In this document: positions 7,639 to 16,745 of the stretch, piece after piece
Layout: each line of letters opens with the position of its first letter
How positions within the stretch are numbered: position 1 is the first letter of the stretch
DNA from: Cochlodiniinecator piscidefendens
GTDB lineage: Bacteria; Pseudomonadota; Alphaproteobacteria; Rhodobacterales; Rhodobacteraceae
DNA: 64,000 nucleotides
NCBI RefSeq assembly: GCF_011326755.1
Contig: NZ_JAAOIE010000002.1
Coordinates: forward strand, 124,001 to 188,000
Direction of reading: 5' to 3'
Notes under the pieces: generated by a model
The model's database searches: none
Seen by the model: the letters and a program-made list of their open reading frames with translations, nothing else
Told to the model about the DNA's origin: nothing
Program-made: the position numbers and the translations under genes

Positions 7639-8358
7639 ATGCCCCTTAGAATTGCCAGCTATAATATTCGGAAATGCATCGGTACCGACCGTAAACGTGA
7701 TCCGCACCGCGTATTAAGCGTTATCAATGAGATAAACGCCGATGTTATAGCACTACAGGAGGCCGACCGGCGCTTGGGCGCGCGCCCAAGTGCGCTGCCG
7801 CAATCGCTCATTGAAAGTCAAAGTCGCTACCAAGTGGCCCCATTTGCATTAAACGAAGTTAGCCTTGGTTGGCACGGGAACGCGGTACTTCTTGGGCCGC
7901 AGACAACGCTGCTTGATGTTGACCACATAACGCTACCCGGCCTTGAGCCCCGCGGCGCGGTGCTTGCCGATATTCAAACGCCGCGCGGTGCCTTGCGGTT
8001 GATCGGTGTGCATTTAGGTTTGTTGCGCAGTAGTCGAAAACTGCAACTAGACACGATCACCAAAACCATAGGCAAGCGCAGGCCTTTGCCAACCGTCATG
8101 ATCGGTGACTTCAACGAATGGTCTAAAACCAAAGGTCTCTGTGGATTACCAGATCAATACCAAGTGTTTTCACCCGGCCAGAGCTTTCATGCGCGCCGTC
8201 CTATTGCACCGCTTGATCGGGTGGCGCATGGCCCAGAGGTCAGCGTACAAAATGCCGGTGTCATCGAAACACCCCTTGCGCGCCGCGCCTCTGACCATTT
8301 GCCGATTTGGGTCGATGTTATCCCGACTGCAACTCAGTTGCAGGCGTCGGTCGGTTAA
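7639..8358 (+). CDS. Endonuclease/exonuclease/phosphatase (EEP) family protein
   Basis: 239 residues, one EEP domain of the DNase I/sphingomyelinase/inositol phosphatase superfamily; hydrolyses a phosphoester in a Mg-dependent way. Motifs: RIASYNIRKCIGTD (N-terminal Asn), VIALQEADRR (metal-binding Glu, residue about 41), LIGVHLGLL, MIGDFNEW (the GDFN motif, about 154-161) and the terminal ASDHLPIWVDV with catalytic His. No signal peptide, so cytoplasmic. The true substrate is unknown. Its last 41 bases overlap the end of the convergent EamA gene. Confidence 0.88.
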   Translation: MPLRIASYNIRKCIGTDRKRDPHRVLSVINEINADVIALQEADRRLGARPSALPQSLIESQSRYQVAPFALNEVSLGWHGNAVLLGPQTTLLDVDHITLPGLEPRGAVLADIQTPRGALRLIGVHLGLLRSSRKLQLDTITKTIGKRRPLPTVMIGDFNEWSKTKGLCGLPDQYQVFSPGQSFHARRPIAPLDRVAHGPEVSVQNAGVIETPLARRASDHLPIWVDVIPTATQLQASVG

Positions 8359-9223
8359 TCAGACTAATTCCAATAGCAACCAACACGATTGCGCACACAG
8401 TGGCCCAACCGATTGTTTCGCCCAATACCCCCCATCCAAGAACAACACCCGCGATTGGGGATAAAAAGGCAAAGCTGGCAACGCTGGTCGCCGGGTAAAT
8501 AGAAATTAACCAGAACCAGATCACAAACGCAAAACTCATACCGACAACAACTTGATAGACAAACCCGGCCGCATGAAACAGCGTGAAGTCGCGCAAGAAC
8601 GGACCAAACCAAGGGGCAATAATCAACAATACAAGTGCCGATACCCCCGCTTGCCACATCATTTGCATTTCTGGGCTTTCCTTAGCCAATGGGGTTAAGC
8701 GAACAGAAAGCGCAATACCCGCCCAGAACATCGCCGCTAAAATGGCAAACACATCCCCCCAGAGACTAATTTCGTCCGAACTGGCGCGTTCGGAAATTGC
8801 CAACGCCACACCGCCAAAGGCCAAAGCCACGCCCAGCGCCTTGATCGAACTCATTCGCTCCCCCGGTAAAAAGAAATGCGCCGCGAGTGCGACCCAAATT
8901 GGCATCGAGAAATATAAGATCGTGACCCGGCTCACGTTTGAATAATCCAGCGCGAGAAACAAAAAGAAAAACTCAGCAGTAAACAAAGCCCCTGTAAAAA
9001 TCCCAGGCCCAATCGTGTTTGGGGCAATGCGAAATGATTTACGTCGGATCATCATCCACAACCCAATGCAAAACAACGCACCAAACGAACGTAACCCTGC
9101 AAAGAACACAGGCTGCATCCCATCATTCACCAGTTTAACAACAACCTGATTGAACCCTGACAGCAGCGAAAACCCTACCAGCGCAATGACGCCAAATGTA
9201 TCGACCGACGTTTTACGTTCCAT
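8318..9223 (-). CDS. EamA/DMT family transporter
   Basis: 301 residues with about ten hydrophobic segments and two EamA repeats, typical of drug/metabolite transporters in the inner membrane. Recognisable are the N-terminal GFSLLSGFNQVVVK and, near the C-terminus of the second repeat, SIYPATSVASFAFLSPIAGV. Substrate unknown; members export amino acids or other small metabolites. ATG 9223. The 3' end overlaps the EEP gene by 41 bases on the opposite strand. Confidence 0.9.
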   Translation of the reverse strand: MERKTSVDTFGVIALVGFSLLSGFNQVVVKLVNDGMQPVFFAGLRSFGALFCIGLWMMIRRKSFRIAPNTIGPGIFTGALFTAEFFFLFLALDYSNVSRVTILYFSMPIWVALAAHFFLPGERMSSIKALGVALAFGGVALAISERASSDEISLWGDVFAILAAMFWAGIALSVRLTPLAKESPEMQMMWQAGVSALVLLIIAPWFGPFLRDFTLFHAAGFVYQVVVGMSFAFVIWFWLISIYPATSVASFAFLSPIAGVVLGWGVLGETIGWATVCAIVLVAIGISLINRPTPATELQSG

Positions 9224-9357
9224 TATGCCTGTGCCCTATATGCTGCTTTATCACAGCGCACACAAACTGCATGATGCCACAACGTCAAGCTGTTTTCCTC
9301 TGAACTCTGCCGTGCTACCAAGACGTTGACACATATTAAAAACAGGCAGGCGCTCTG

Positions 9358-10605
9358 ATGAACCTCTTACAGATTACATCCCTCCTTATCGTTATGGCGG
9401 GCGCATTTGGCGCAATAAACTATCTGTTCTTAAAACTGCCCAGCGCAATTGGCATTCTTGTCGTCGCTTTGTTTGCCTCCTTTGGGATACTTGGGCTTGA
9501 CCTTCTTATGCCGACCCTTGGTGTGGCTGACCAAGTGCGCGTTGTTGTAACGGGTGTAGATTTTTCTGACGCTTTGCTGGAAGGCATGCTTGGGCTTTTG
9601 CTTTTTGCGGGCGCGTTGCATGTGCGGATTTCGGATCTTCGGGAACAATGGCGCGTTGTCTTTCTTATGGCGACTATGGGCATTGCTTTGTCTACCCTTG
9701 TGGTTGGCACGGGCTTTAGCTGGTTAACGGGTATGCCATTCGCAATTGCGCTGGTATTTGGGGCGCTGATCTCTCCGACAGACCCCGTCGCCGTGCTGGG
9801 CGTATTGCGAGAGGCAAACCTCCGCAAATCTCTTGAGACTAAGATCGCTGGTGAATCCCTGTTTAACGATGGCGTTGGGTATGTTGTGTTCCTCGTGTTG
9901 GTTGGTATTGCCTTCCCTGCGGATGATCATCATGCCTCAGGCTTAGCAGATGCAGCTAAGCTGTTTGTCCAAGAGGCCATTGGCGGCGCTGCCTTAGGTA
10001 TTGCGCTTGGTTGGCTGACCTTCAGAGTGATGCGTCGTATTGATGACTACTCCCTAGAGGTGCTTATCACGCTTGGCTTGGCATTTGGTGGATATGAGCT
10101 TGCGGTGTACCTCCATGTCTCAGCGCCTATCATGGCCGTATGTGCCGGCCTATTGATTGGGGACATCGGAACAAAGTACGGCATGTCCGAAGAAACCCGC
10201 CAATACGTGAATGCATTCTGGAAGCTGATTGATGAAATCCTGAACGCGGTTCTCTTCCTTATGATTGGCTTTGAAGTGTTTGCAATTGCCTTCTCTGGTG
10301 ATGCGTTGATTGCGAGTGCCTTTGCCATCTTGCTGGCCTTGATTGCGCGCTTTGCGGCTGTAGCTGTCCCTGTGACGCTGCTGAAGCCCTTCCGCACCTT
10401 TTCACCAGGTGTCATTCCCATTATGACATGGGGTGGCCTGAAGGGCGGCATATCCGTTGCCTTGGCCTTGTCTTTACCTGACAGTGAATGGAAACCACTC
10501 ATCCTGACCGCGACCTATGTGATTGTGCTGTTCTCGATTATCGTTCAGGGCCTAACCGTCACCAAAGTCGCAAGTAAATTTGGCCGGGAACCGGATTTGA
10601 TGTAA
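9358..10605 (+). CDS. Cation:proton antiporter, NhaP/CPA1 type
   Basis: 415 residues, about twelve transmembrane segments throughout, inner membrane exchanger of Na+ or K+ for H+. CPA1 family marks: LLFAGALHVRISDLREQW, the PTDPVAVLGVLRE motif (about residues 139-151), and GESLFNDGVGYVVF (about 163-176) with the conserved ND pair; near the end, TWGGLKGGISVALAL with the conserved Arg/Lys-Gly region. Starts at ATG 9358. It ends in a short cytoplasmic tail and lacks the long C-terminal regulatory domain of some relatives. Single gene; the sequence behind it is the truncated autotransporter on the other strand. Confidence 0.93.
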   Translation: MNLLQITSLLIVMAGAFGAINYLFLKLPSAIGILVVALFASFGILGLDLLMPTLGVADQVRVVVTGVDFSDALLEGMLGLLLFAGALHVRISDLREQWRVVFLMATMGIALSTLVVGTGFSWLTGMPFAIALVFGALISPTDPVAVLGVLREANLRKSLETKIAGESLFNDGVGYVVFLVLVGIAFPADDHHASGLADAAKLFVQEAIGGAALGIALGWLTFRVMRRIDDYSLEVLITLGLAFGGYELAVYLHVSAPIMAVCAGLLIGDIGTKYGMSEETRQYVNAFWKLIDEILNAVLFLMIGFEVFAIAFSGDALIASAFAILLALIARFAAVAVPVTLLKPFRTFSPGVIPIMTWGGLKGGISVALALSLPDSEWKPLILTATYVIVLFSIIVQGLTVTKVASKFGREPDLM

Positions 10606-10885
10606 TCCATTCAAAATGGTGTTCAAATTGAATGAGGCCTATCAATTGACCAAACTTCCTTTTGAGCAACCAAATTTGGACACGGCTTTACAGCCCATAT
10701 GGCATACGCGATATCCGACCGACATCGGCAGTGGTGATCGTGACCTCCCGGCCTGTTGCATCATCAGGGTTTGCAACGGTTTCAACAACAATCGCGTTGC
10801 TGTATCCGCCCGTTGTATCAATCGCAACATCGCCGGTGCCAAATTGGGTCGCGGTGATCCACTGCGATCCCGCAGTCGTGATTGT

Positions 10886-10906
10886 CAAATCTGTACCGTG
10901 ATTTTC
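10886..10906 (-). repeat. Direct repeat copy 1 in the autotransporter remnant
   Basis: 21 bases identical to 11108-11128. Both copies encode the same protein stretch ENHGTDL, so the duplication reflects passenger repeat expansion at DNA level. Confidence 0.85.
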
Positions 10907-11107
10907 CGCGACAATTGAATCTCTGGTCGCTCTTGAAATATCATATAGACTGCTGGTCGGTATCCTCAGGTCATCCGCGGTGGTATCGATAACGAGCGCC
11001 CCCGACCCATGATTGGCTGCATTCACGCCAAAGACGTACTCGGCTACTCCTCTAAGGTAATCGCCTATAACTGAAACGTTGTTTGAAACTTCACCTGTCG
11101 TGATAAG

Positions 11108-11128
11108 CAAATCTGTACCGTGATTTTC
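11108..11128 (-). repeat. Direct repeat copy 2 in the autotransporter remnant
   Basis: 21 bases identical to 10886-10906, spaced 222 bases (74 codons) apart, consistent with in-frame duplication of a repeat unit. Confidence 0.85.
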
Positions 11129-11624
11129 AGCGCCGATGCCGTTCACCGTGGCCGCAGTCGTGTCAATGACCAGCGCCCCAGTGCCAAAACTCGTCGCGCT
11201 TAGCTCATGGATAACGGCGCCAGCTTCTGGTGTGATCTCAAGCCCGTTGCCCATGCCATCTATGATTTCGATATTGCTGGCATCTGTGTCAGACGTATTC
11301 GCCCCAAAGCTACCCTCAATCACCACATCTGTTACAGTCACGCGGTCAGCACCAAGCGTGTGGGTTGTTCGAGGATCGGCAGTCCCTGTTTCACCAGAAC
11401 AAACGTAACGAGATACGCCAATTTCGGTGCATGTCGTTGCAGACACCGGGGACGACATCAAAAGCGCAGCACTTATGACGCCCAATGCAGGTGAAATGCT
11501 AACAGCACGGCCTTTCCACTTGGTCAGGCGACCGCCACGCAATGTCCGGTTTTGAGGCTTACTGTCGGGGTGGGCATAAAATTTCACTCTTAAACTCCGT
11601 TTACGTCGTTAAATAGACCCTGCG

Positions 11625-12701
11625 TCATTGGCTGGTCTTTTGATCAAAGGTAATTAGTTTTACGGTTTCGGGCGCATCAGGCGGCAGCATCATTGGCGTG
11701 GTCACCCCCGGCAAAGCGAGAACATCGTAAAGTTCATCCACGCCCCCCGTGATACGGAACCATTCGGCGCATTCGCCAGTTTTCAGGTTGATAATCTGAA
11801 TGCCACACCAAGGTTCACTATCCGCCGCGGCGAGCCGTTCATCCAGTGTGAGCCCCTTAAACCGTCCGTACCGTGGCCGCGAAAGGCCAACAATGGCATA
11901 ATCCCCAACAAAACTAAGACCGCGCAAGAAGCCTGGGCAAAAGGCCAACGGCACAAATTGACCATCTTCTGAAACATATCCAAGATCGCCTGTGCCAGCG
12001 TTCAGCAACCATAGCTTTCCTTGATACCAACGCGGGGAATGCGGCATCGACAGCCCTTCGCAGATCACCCTATCACGCGCGACATCGATCACCACACCGC
12101 CACTGGCGCGGCGATCTCGCCATCCATCGATGGTGTTTGACCGCGACACAGCCGTCACAAAGGCCGGTTGACCGTCGCGCATGGCCATCCCGTTTAGATG
12201 ACAGCGATCTTCGTCAACGATCCGATCAATAAAGCTCGGTTTCCAAATCGGCGTGAAACTATGCTGGGTCGACGTCATCGCCAAACAATTGTAGCGCGTG
12301 TTCACAAACACGGCGCGCCCCTGTTCGTCTACACCCGTATCATGGGCATCCAACCGCCCGGTAAAATGCATCAGTCGCGGAACAAAGCACGCATCATAGC
12401 GCCCGTTAATGCGTTGATCAGCCTGCAACACGTTTTCAAAGCGCATGACATGATGTTCGGTCGCCAATAGCAGTTGACCCACATCCCCCATGGCCAACCC
12501 CATAGGACGCAGAAACTTTCCTTGGTGTAAATTCAACCCACCCGTTTCTAGATTACGACCAAGACCATAGATGAAACCGGATTGATACGACGACGCCAAC
12601 AGGCTTACGTTCTGCTGTGCAAGAAACGCCCCCATACCGGCAGAAAAGGAAAATTCCGGTTTAACGGCGGTTTTCGTTGCCTGAGATTGCGACCCGGTCA
12701 A
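11625..12701 (-). CDS. TIGR03032 / DUF4915 family protein
   Basis: 358 residues, close to the full length of the TIGR03032 family, a conserved protein of unknown role that looks like a beta-propeller. Seen are LASSYQSGFIYGLG, FVNTRYNCLAM, the segment CHLNGMAMRDGQPAFVTAV (about residues 168-186), MPHSPRWYQGKLWLLNAGTG, and FLRGLSFVGDYAIVGLSRPRY, which I recognise as the family's signature blocks. No signal peptide. The only in-frame start is TTG 12701 (next Met is inside the domain), so the start is uncertain. It sits directly upstream of the truncated autotransporter on the same strand, so the two were probably co-transcribed. Confidence 0.8.
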   Translation of the reverse strand: MTGSQSQATKTAVKPEFSFSAGMGAFLAQQNVSLLASSYQSGFIYGLGRNLETGGLNLHQGKFLRPMGLAMGDVGQLLLATEHHVMRFENVLQADQRINGRYDACFVPRLMHFTGRLDAHDTGVDEQGRAVFVNTRYNCLAMTSTQHSFTPIWKPSFIDRIVDEDRCHLNGMAMRDGQPAFVTAVSRSNTIDGWRDRRASGGVVIDVARDRVICEGLSMPHSPRWYQGKLWLLNAGTGDLGYVSEDGQFVPLAFCPGFLRGLSFVGDYAIVGLSRPRYGRFKGLTLDERLAAADSEPWCGIQIINLKTGECAEWFRITGGVDELYDVLALPGVTTPMMLPPDAPETVKLITFDQKTSQ

Positions 12702-12850
12702 ATGAAAAACCCGAAAGCGAACGGATTATTAGATACCATTAATGATCCCCCACCAGAACTCTTAAAAGAACAATGTTTGATTATTTTAAGGAATATCAAA
12801 AGACTACAACCCTGAATAGAGTTTAATGCACCTTTTGTTAACTTAACCAC

Positions 12851-12886
12851 AAAAAATGCCCCGACGATCTTGCGATCCGGGGCATT
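12851..12886 (-). terminator. Terminator of yqeY
   Basis: 9-bp stem AATGCCCCG / CGGGGCATT (12855-12863, 12878-12886) with U-rich RNA on the minus strand (A-run 12851-12856). It lies 25 bases after the yqeY stop. Confidence 0.85.
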
Positions 12887-12910
12887 CGGTTTTGACGATG
12901 TGTCAGATTA

Positions 12911-13369
12911 TTAGATTTGGCCGAGCCGGTCTTTGACCATCGGGCCAACGATTCCGAAATCCATTTGGCCTGTGTATTTTTCTTTCAACGCGCCCATGAC
13001 TTTACCCATGTCGCGAATACCCTGTGCGCCGATTGAAGTAACAACAGCATCGACGGCCGCTTTGGTTTCTTCTTCATCTAGCTTACGTGGCAGGTATTCT
13101 TCGATGATTTCAATCTCACTGCGTTCTTTTTCCGCCAACTCAAGCCGACCGCCTTCTTCGTAGGCGCGCGCACTTTCTTGACGTTGTTTGACCATCTTAC
13201 TCAGAATAGCCAAAACATCAGCGTCTGTTATTGACACTTCTTTGCCTTCACCGCGCATTGCGATTTCACGGTCTTTGATCGCCGCAGTGACCAAGCGCAG
13301 CGTTGATAGGCGCTCAGCATCTTTTGCACGCATTGCATCTTTTAATGCGGCTTTTATTTGATTTTGCAT
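12911..13369 (-). CDS. GatB/YqeY domain-containing protein
   Basis: 152 residues, the normal size of YqeY proteins, which resemble the tRNA-binding tail of the GatB amidotransferase subunit. Function is unproven; a role with aminoacyl-tRNA or glutamine amidotransferase is usually proposed. Visible: ALKDAMRAKDAERLSTLRL, VLAILSKMVKQRQESARAYE, LAEKERSEIEIIEEYLPRKL (residues about 80-100) and MGKVMGALKEKYTGQMDF. It is divergent from carA, an arrangement common in alphaproteobacteria. Start ATG 13369; a strong terminator follows the stop. Confidence 0.93.
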   Translation of the reverse strand: MQNQIKAALKDAMRAKDAERLSTLRLVTAAIKDREIAMRGEGKEVSITDADVLAILSKMVKQRQESARAYEEGGRLELAEKERSEIEIIEEYLPRKLDEEETKAAVDAVVTSIGAQGIRDMGKVMGALKEKYTGQMDFGIVGPMVKDRLGQI

Positions 13370-13519
13370 GTCTATCGGTTCCTTAACCCCAAAAGGTATC
13401 CAAGCTTGCGTCAGAAGCGCACCCTATCCCCACTAGCGATTTGTTACAACCGTGTAATAAAAGCGGCTATAAGGGTGATCAGCACACTATAAATAACAAA
13501 AATACCGCGCGGCTTTCGC

Positions 13520-13548
13520 TTGACCCTGCGGGTCCATAGACATAGTTT
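13520..13548 (+). promoter_or_regulatory. Candidate carA promoter with overlapping dyad
   Basis: TTGACC (13520-13525), 17-base spacer, TAGTTT (13543-13548). The inverted repeat GACCCTGCGGGTC (13522-13534) overlaps the -35 element and could be an operator for a regulator of carbamoyl-phosphate synthesis. The -10 is a weak match. Confidence 0.4.
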
Positions 13549-13579
13549 CCCGACAATTTGACATTTGGGGAGTCGCACC

Positions 13580-14758
13580 ATGTCCGTTGCAAGCACAGCA
13601 ACCGCAGCCATCACAGAAAAACCCACCGCCTGCCTCGCGCTTGCGGATGGAACAGTGTTCTACGGGAAAGGGTTTGGCGCGACAGGTGAAGCCGAAGCAG
13701 AGCTTTGCTTTAACACCGCAATGACCGGCTATCAGGAAATCATGACGGACCCCTCATATGCTGGGCAAATCGTGACCTTCACCTTTCCACATATCGGAAA
13801 TACCGGCACGACCGCCGAAGACGACGAAACCAACGTTCCCGTCGCCGCTGGCATGGTCGTAAAATGGGATCCAACGCTTGCGTCAAACTGGCGGACCGAA
13901 GCCGAACTGACGGATTGGCTGTCTGGCTGTGGTCGCATTGGCATCGGCGGCATTGATACACGTCGCCTGACCCGCGCCATTCGTCAACAGGGTGCGCCGC
14001 ATGTTGCAATTGCCCACGATCCAGACGGAAACTTCGACACCGACGCATTGGTCGCCAAAGCACGCGCATTTTCTGGGCTCGAAGGTCTAGACCTCGCCAA
14101 AGATGTGAGCTGCACCCAAAGCTATAGATGGAATGAAATGCGTTGGGCTTGGCCTGATGGGTACACCCCGCAGAACGCACCAAAGCACAAAGTGGTCGCG
14201 ATTGATTACGGCGCAAAGCGCAATATCTTACGCTGCCTTGCCTCTGCTGGCTGTGACATTACGGTTCTTCCTGCACAATCCACTGCCGCTGATATTCTTG
14301 CGCACAATCCTGATGGCGTTTTTCTATCAAATGGTCCGGGCGATCCCGCGGCCACCGGTGAATATGCCGTTCCAATGATCAAAGAGATTTTGGAAACCAC
14401 TGAGCTTCCGGTTTTTGGTATTTGCCTTGGCCACCAAATGCTCGCGCTTGCCTTAGGCGCAAAAACCATAAAGATGAACCACGGCCACCACGGCGCGAAC
14501 CACCCGGTGAAAGAAATCGACACGAAAAAAGTCGAAATCACTTCTATGAACCACGGCTTTGCTGTCGACAGCCAATCCTTACCCGAAGGTGTTGTCGAAA
14601 CCCATGTTTCGCTGTTTGACGGGTCAAACTGCGGATTGCGCATGGTTGATCGTCCGGTTTATTCTGTTCAGCACCACCCTGAAGCGAGTCCAGGCCCAAT
14701 GGACAGTTATTACCTTTTTGAGCGTTTCGCCGAAGCTATGGCAGAAAGAAAAGCCTGA
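13580..14758 (+). CDS. carA: Carbamoyl-phosphate synthase small subunit
   Basis: 392 residues from ATG 13580 (GGGGAG seven bases upstream; the frame also extends to TTG 13565). The small subunit hydrolyses glutamine and passes ammonia to CarB for carbamoyl phosphate used in arginine and pyrimidine synthesis. N-terminal domain starts CLALADGTVFYGKGFGA; the class I glutamine amidotransferase domain carries the nucleophile Cys in VFGICLGHQMLALA (about residue 283) and the His-Glu pair in SVQHHPEASPGPMD. carB is not adjacent. A terminator follows 48 bases after the stop. Confidence 0.97.
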   Translation: MSVASTATAAITEKPTACLALADGTVFYGKGFGATGEAEAELCFNTAMTGYQEIMTDPSYAGQIVTFTFPHIGNTGTTAEDDETNVPVAAGMVVKWDPTLASNWRTEAELTDWLSGCGRIGIGGIDTRRLTRAIRQQGAPHVAIAHDPDGNFDTDALVAKARAFSGLEGLDLAKDVSCTQSYRWNEMRWAWPDGYTPQNAPKHKVVAIDYGAKRNILRCLASAGCDITVLPAQSTAADILAHNPDGVFLSNGPGDPAATGEYAVPMIKEILETTELPVFGICLGHQMLALALGAKTIKMNHGHHGANHPVKEIDTKKVEITSMNHGFAVDSQSLPEGVVETHVSLFDGSNCGLRMVDRPVYSVQHHPEASPGPMDSYYLFERFAEAMAERKA

Positions 14759-14805
14759 CGTTCGAGAAATATTAAAAGTTAACGGCATGTTAACCAATTA
14801 GAAAG

Positions 14806-14838
14806 ACCCTACCAGTGCAAACTGCGTAGGGTTTTTTT
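14806..14838 (+). terminator. Terminator of carA
   Basis: Stem ACCCTAC / GTAGGGT (14806-14812, 14826-14832) followed by T 14832-14838. The T-run ends exactly where the next gene's ATG (14839) begins. Confidence 0.8.
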
Positions 14839-16745
14839 ATGGAGCTAAAAAAGCTAGAGTTTACAAGCTGTAGGCGAACATCACATGATGATCTGCCAGG
14901 CGAAACAGCCGATGAACGTCTGGGGCAGGCTCTCATTCGTATGGGGGCACTTACGCCCGAAGCATACGACGCAGCCCGCGCCATTCACCGGCGGCAGGAT
15001 TGCGTATTTTCCCAAACCTTATTTGCACGCGGCTACGTCACAAAATCCGAACTGCGTGCAGCGCTTGAACAAATTTGGAACTGCCAAACTGTCGACTTGG
15101 AAACATCACCACCTGACCCGCGTTTAATGCAACAGCTGGGTCACGCGACATGCCTGAAATATAAAATCCTTCCTTGGAAATCCTTATCTGGGGGAACTGT
15201 TTTCGCAACTTCAGATCCTCAAGGATTTGACGCATTTTTAGATGTTTTACCCAAAGAGTACGGTATTCCATTTCTGGCAATTGCAACCGAAGCCCAGCTC
15301 ATTGGCACCATACAATCACATTTTGAACCCCAGCTCACGTTTGGCGCGGAAACTCGGGTACCTGAGGACGAAAGTTGTCGGCGATGGCGCAAGCCGTTTT
15401 TATCCGTTGGCATAACCGCTGTCTTGGCCTGTTTGATCGCAGGGCTTATGTTATTTCCAACATTATTGCTTGGGGTGATTTGCGCTTGGGCCGTATTTAC
15501 ACTTATCGCATCGTCTTCGCTCAAAATAGCGGCAGCGATCATGCACAAAAAGCCAATGCGGCAAACCGCTGATCCTTCGGCAGCGACGCCTTTGGCCTCT
15601 GCGCGAATACCCTGTGTTTCAGTATTGGTTCCACTTTTTAAAGAACAGGAAGTCGCGACCCAATTGATAGCAAGGTTACAAAAGCTGGAATACCCGCGGG
15701 AGCTTTTGGATATTTGCCTTATTGTCGAAAATGATGACACGCTTACGAAAGAATGTATTGCACGCTCAGAACTGCCCAGCTGGGCGCGCGTTATTGTTGT
15801 ACCTGAAGGCAGCATTCGCACGAAACCACGCGCACTGAACTATGCACTTGATTTTTGCAGAGGATCAATCGTTGGTATTTATGATGCCGAGGATGCACCA
15901 GCCCATGATCAAATTAAAAAGATCGTCGAAGCTTTTCAAAACAATGGGCCAGAAGTCGCGTGTGTTCAGGGGGTTCTGGACTTTTACAACGCCAGAACCA
16001 ATTGGCTTTCGCGATGTTTTGCAATCGAATATGCAACGTGGTTTCGCGTAATATTACCCGGCATGTTGCGATTGGGTTTGGCTATCCCTCTCGGCGGGAC
16101 AACGATGTTTTTTCGCCGAGAAGCTATAGAAAAACTTGGCGGATGGGATGCCCATAACGTCACCGAAGATGCCGATCTGGGAATAAGACTGCCCGCCACG
16201 GGTACTCCACCCAACTCATCCAAACGGTCACTCAGGAAGAGGCAAACTGCCGCTATATTCCATGGATCAAACAACGTTCACGTTGGTTAAAGGGTTACGC
16301 CCTGACTTGGGCTGTTCACATGCGTGCACCCAAAATGCTGCTCCAGCAACTCGGCTGGTGGAAATTCATCGGGTTTCAAATTACGTTTCTTGGGGCATTA
16401 TCACAATTTTTCTTCGCCCCGGCCCTCTGGTCCTTTTGGGCTATACCGTTTGGATATTACCACCCTTTGTCAGAATTTCTTAGCAGCGCAACCCTTTGGA
16501 CGATAGGAGTAATCTTTTTCACAACAGAAATCGCGACCATTCTCATCAGCATGCGCGCAGTTTCCAGGACACAGCATCAAAAGCTAAAGCGCTGGGTGCC
16601 CACACTACACTTTTATTACCCGTTGGCCGCACTGGCCTCATATAAGGGGTTTTACGAAATCCTGACCCGTCCCTTTTATTGGGACAAGACGGATCATGGC
16701 GCCTTTCAACCCAACCACATTCACATCACAGATCAAGATGGTTAA
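14839..16745 (+). pseudogene. GspE-N domain glycosyltransferase family 2, broken by a frameshift
   Basis: Two frames together encode a full GT2 membrane glycosyltransferase. Residues about 28-150 resemble the N-terminal domain of type II secretion ATPases (LGQALIRMGALTPEAYDAAR...). A transmembrane pair lies near residues 187-235, then the GT domain with IPCVSVLVPLFKEQEVA, the DxD-type motif YDAEDAP, and VTEDADLGIRL. The frame is lost at about 16191-16194: after DADLGIRL the right sequence (RHGYSTQLIQTVTQEEA, then WIKQRSRWLKGY with the QxxRW motif) continues in the frame of 16320-16745, consistent with one missing G before CCCGCC. The first frame reads to 16290 into a non-family tail. A sequencing error or reversible phase variation cannot be excluded. 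ATG 14839 directly abuts the carA terminator, with no ribosome binding site. Its stop overlaps that of the GntR gene. Confidence 0.8.

Larger units (their letters stand above)
10688..11587 (-). pseudogene. Truncated autotransporter-like repeat protein (passenger remnant)
   Basis: 299 residues. The N-terminus has an extended signal region (residues about 1-50, with KGRAVSISPALGVISAALLM and the cut SPVSATT). The rest is a beta-helix type passenger with alternating repeats: GTGALVIDTTA / NHGSGALVIDTTA / GTGDVAIDTTG and ENHGTDLLITT / ENHGTDLTITT. The C-terminal outer-membrane barrel (about 300 residues) expected for an autotransporter is absent: the frame stops at MPYGL, and no barrel sequence follows in the 80 bases before the antiporter gene. 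Start is GTG 11587, with GGAG seven bases upstream. Could also be a small secreted protein in its own right, but a decayed large surface protein is more likely. It lies 37 bases behind the TIGR03032 gene on the same strand. Confidence 0.6.

Noticed and set aside
9282-9328. Inverted CAACGTC / GACGTTG pair ahead of the antiporter gene
   Set aside because: 33-base loop and short 7-bp arms make it likely to be chance.
12702-12910. Possible gene in the gap upstream of TIGR03032
   Set aside because: No frame with start and family resemblance; AT-rich leader and the yqeY terminator explain it.
16320-16745. Separate gene beginning at ATG 16320
   Set aside because: The translation continues the glycosyltransferase from before the frameshift, so it is the second half of the same gene.
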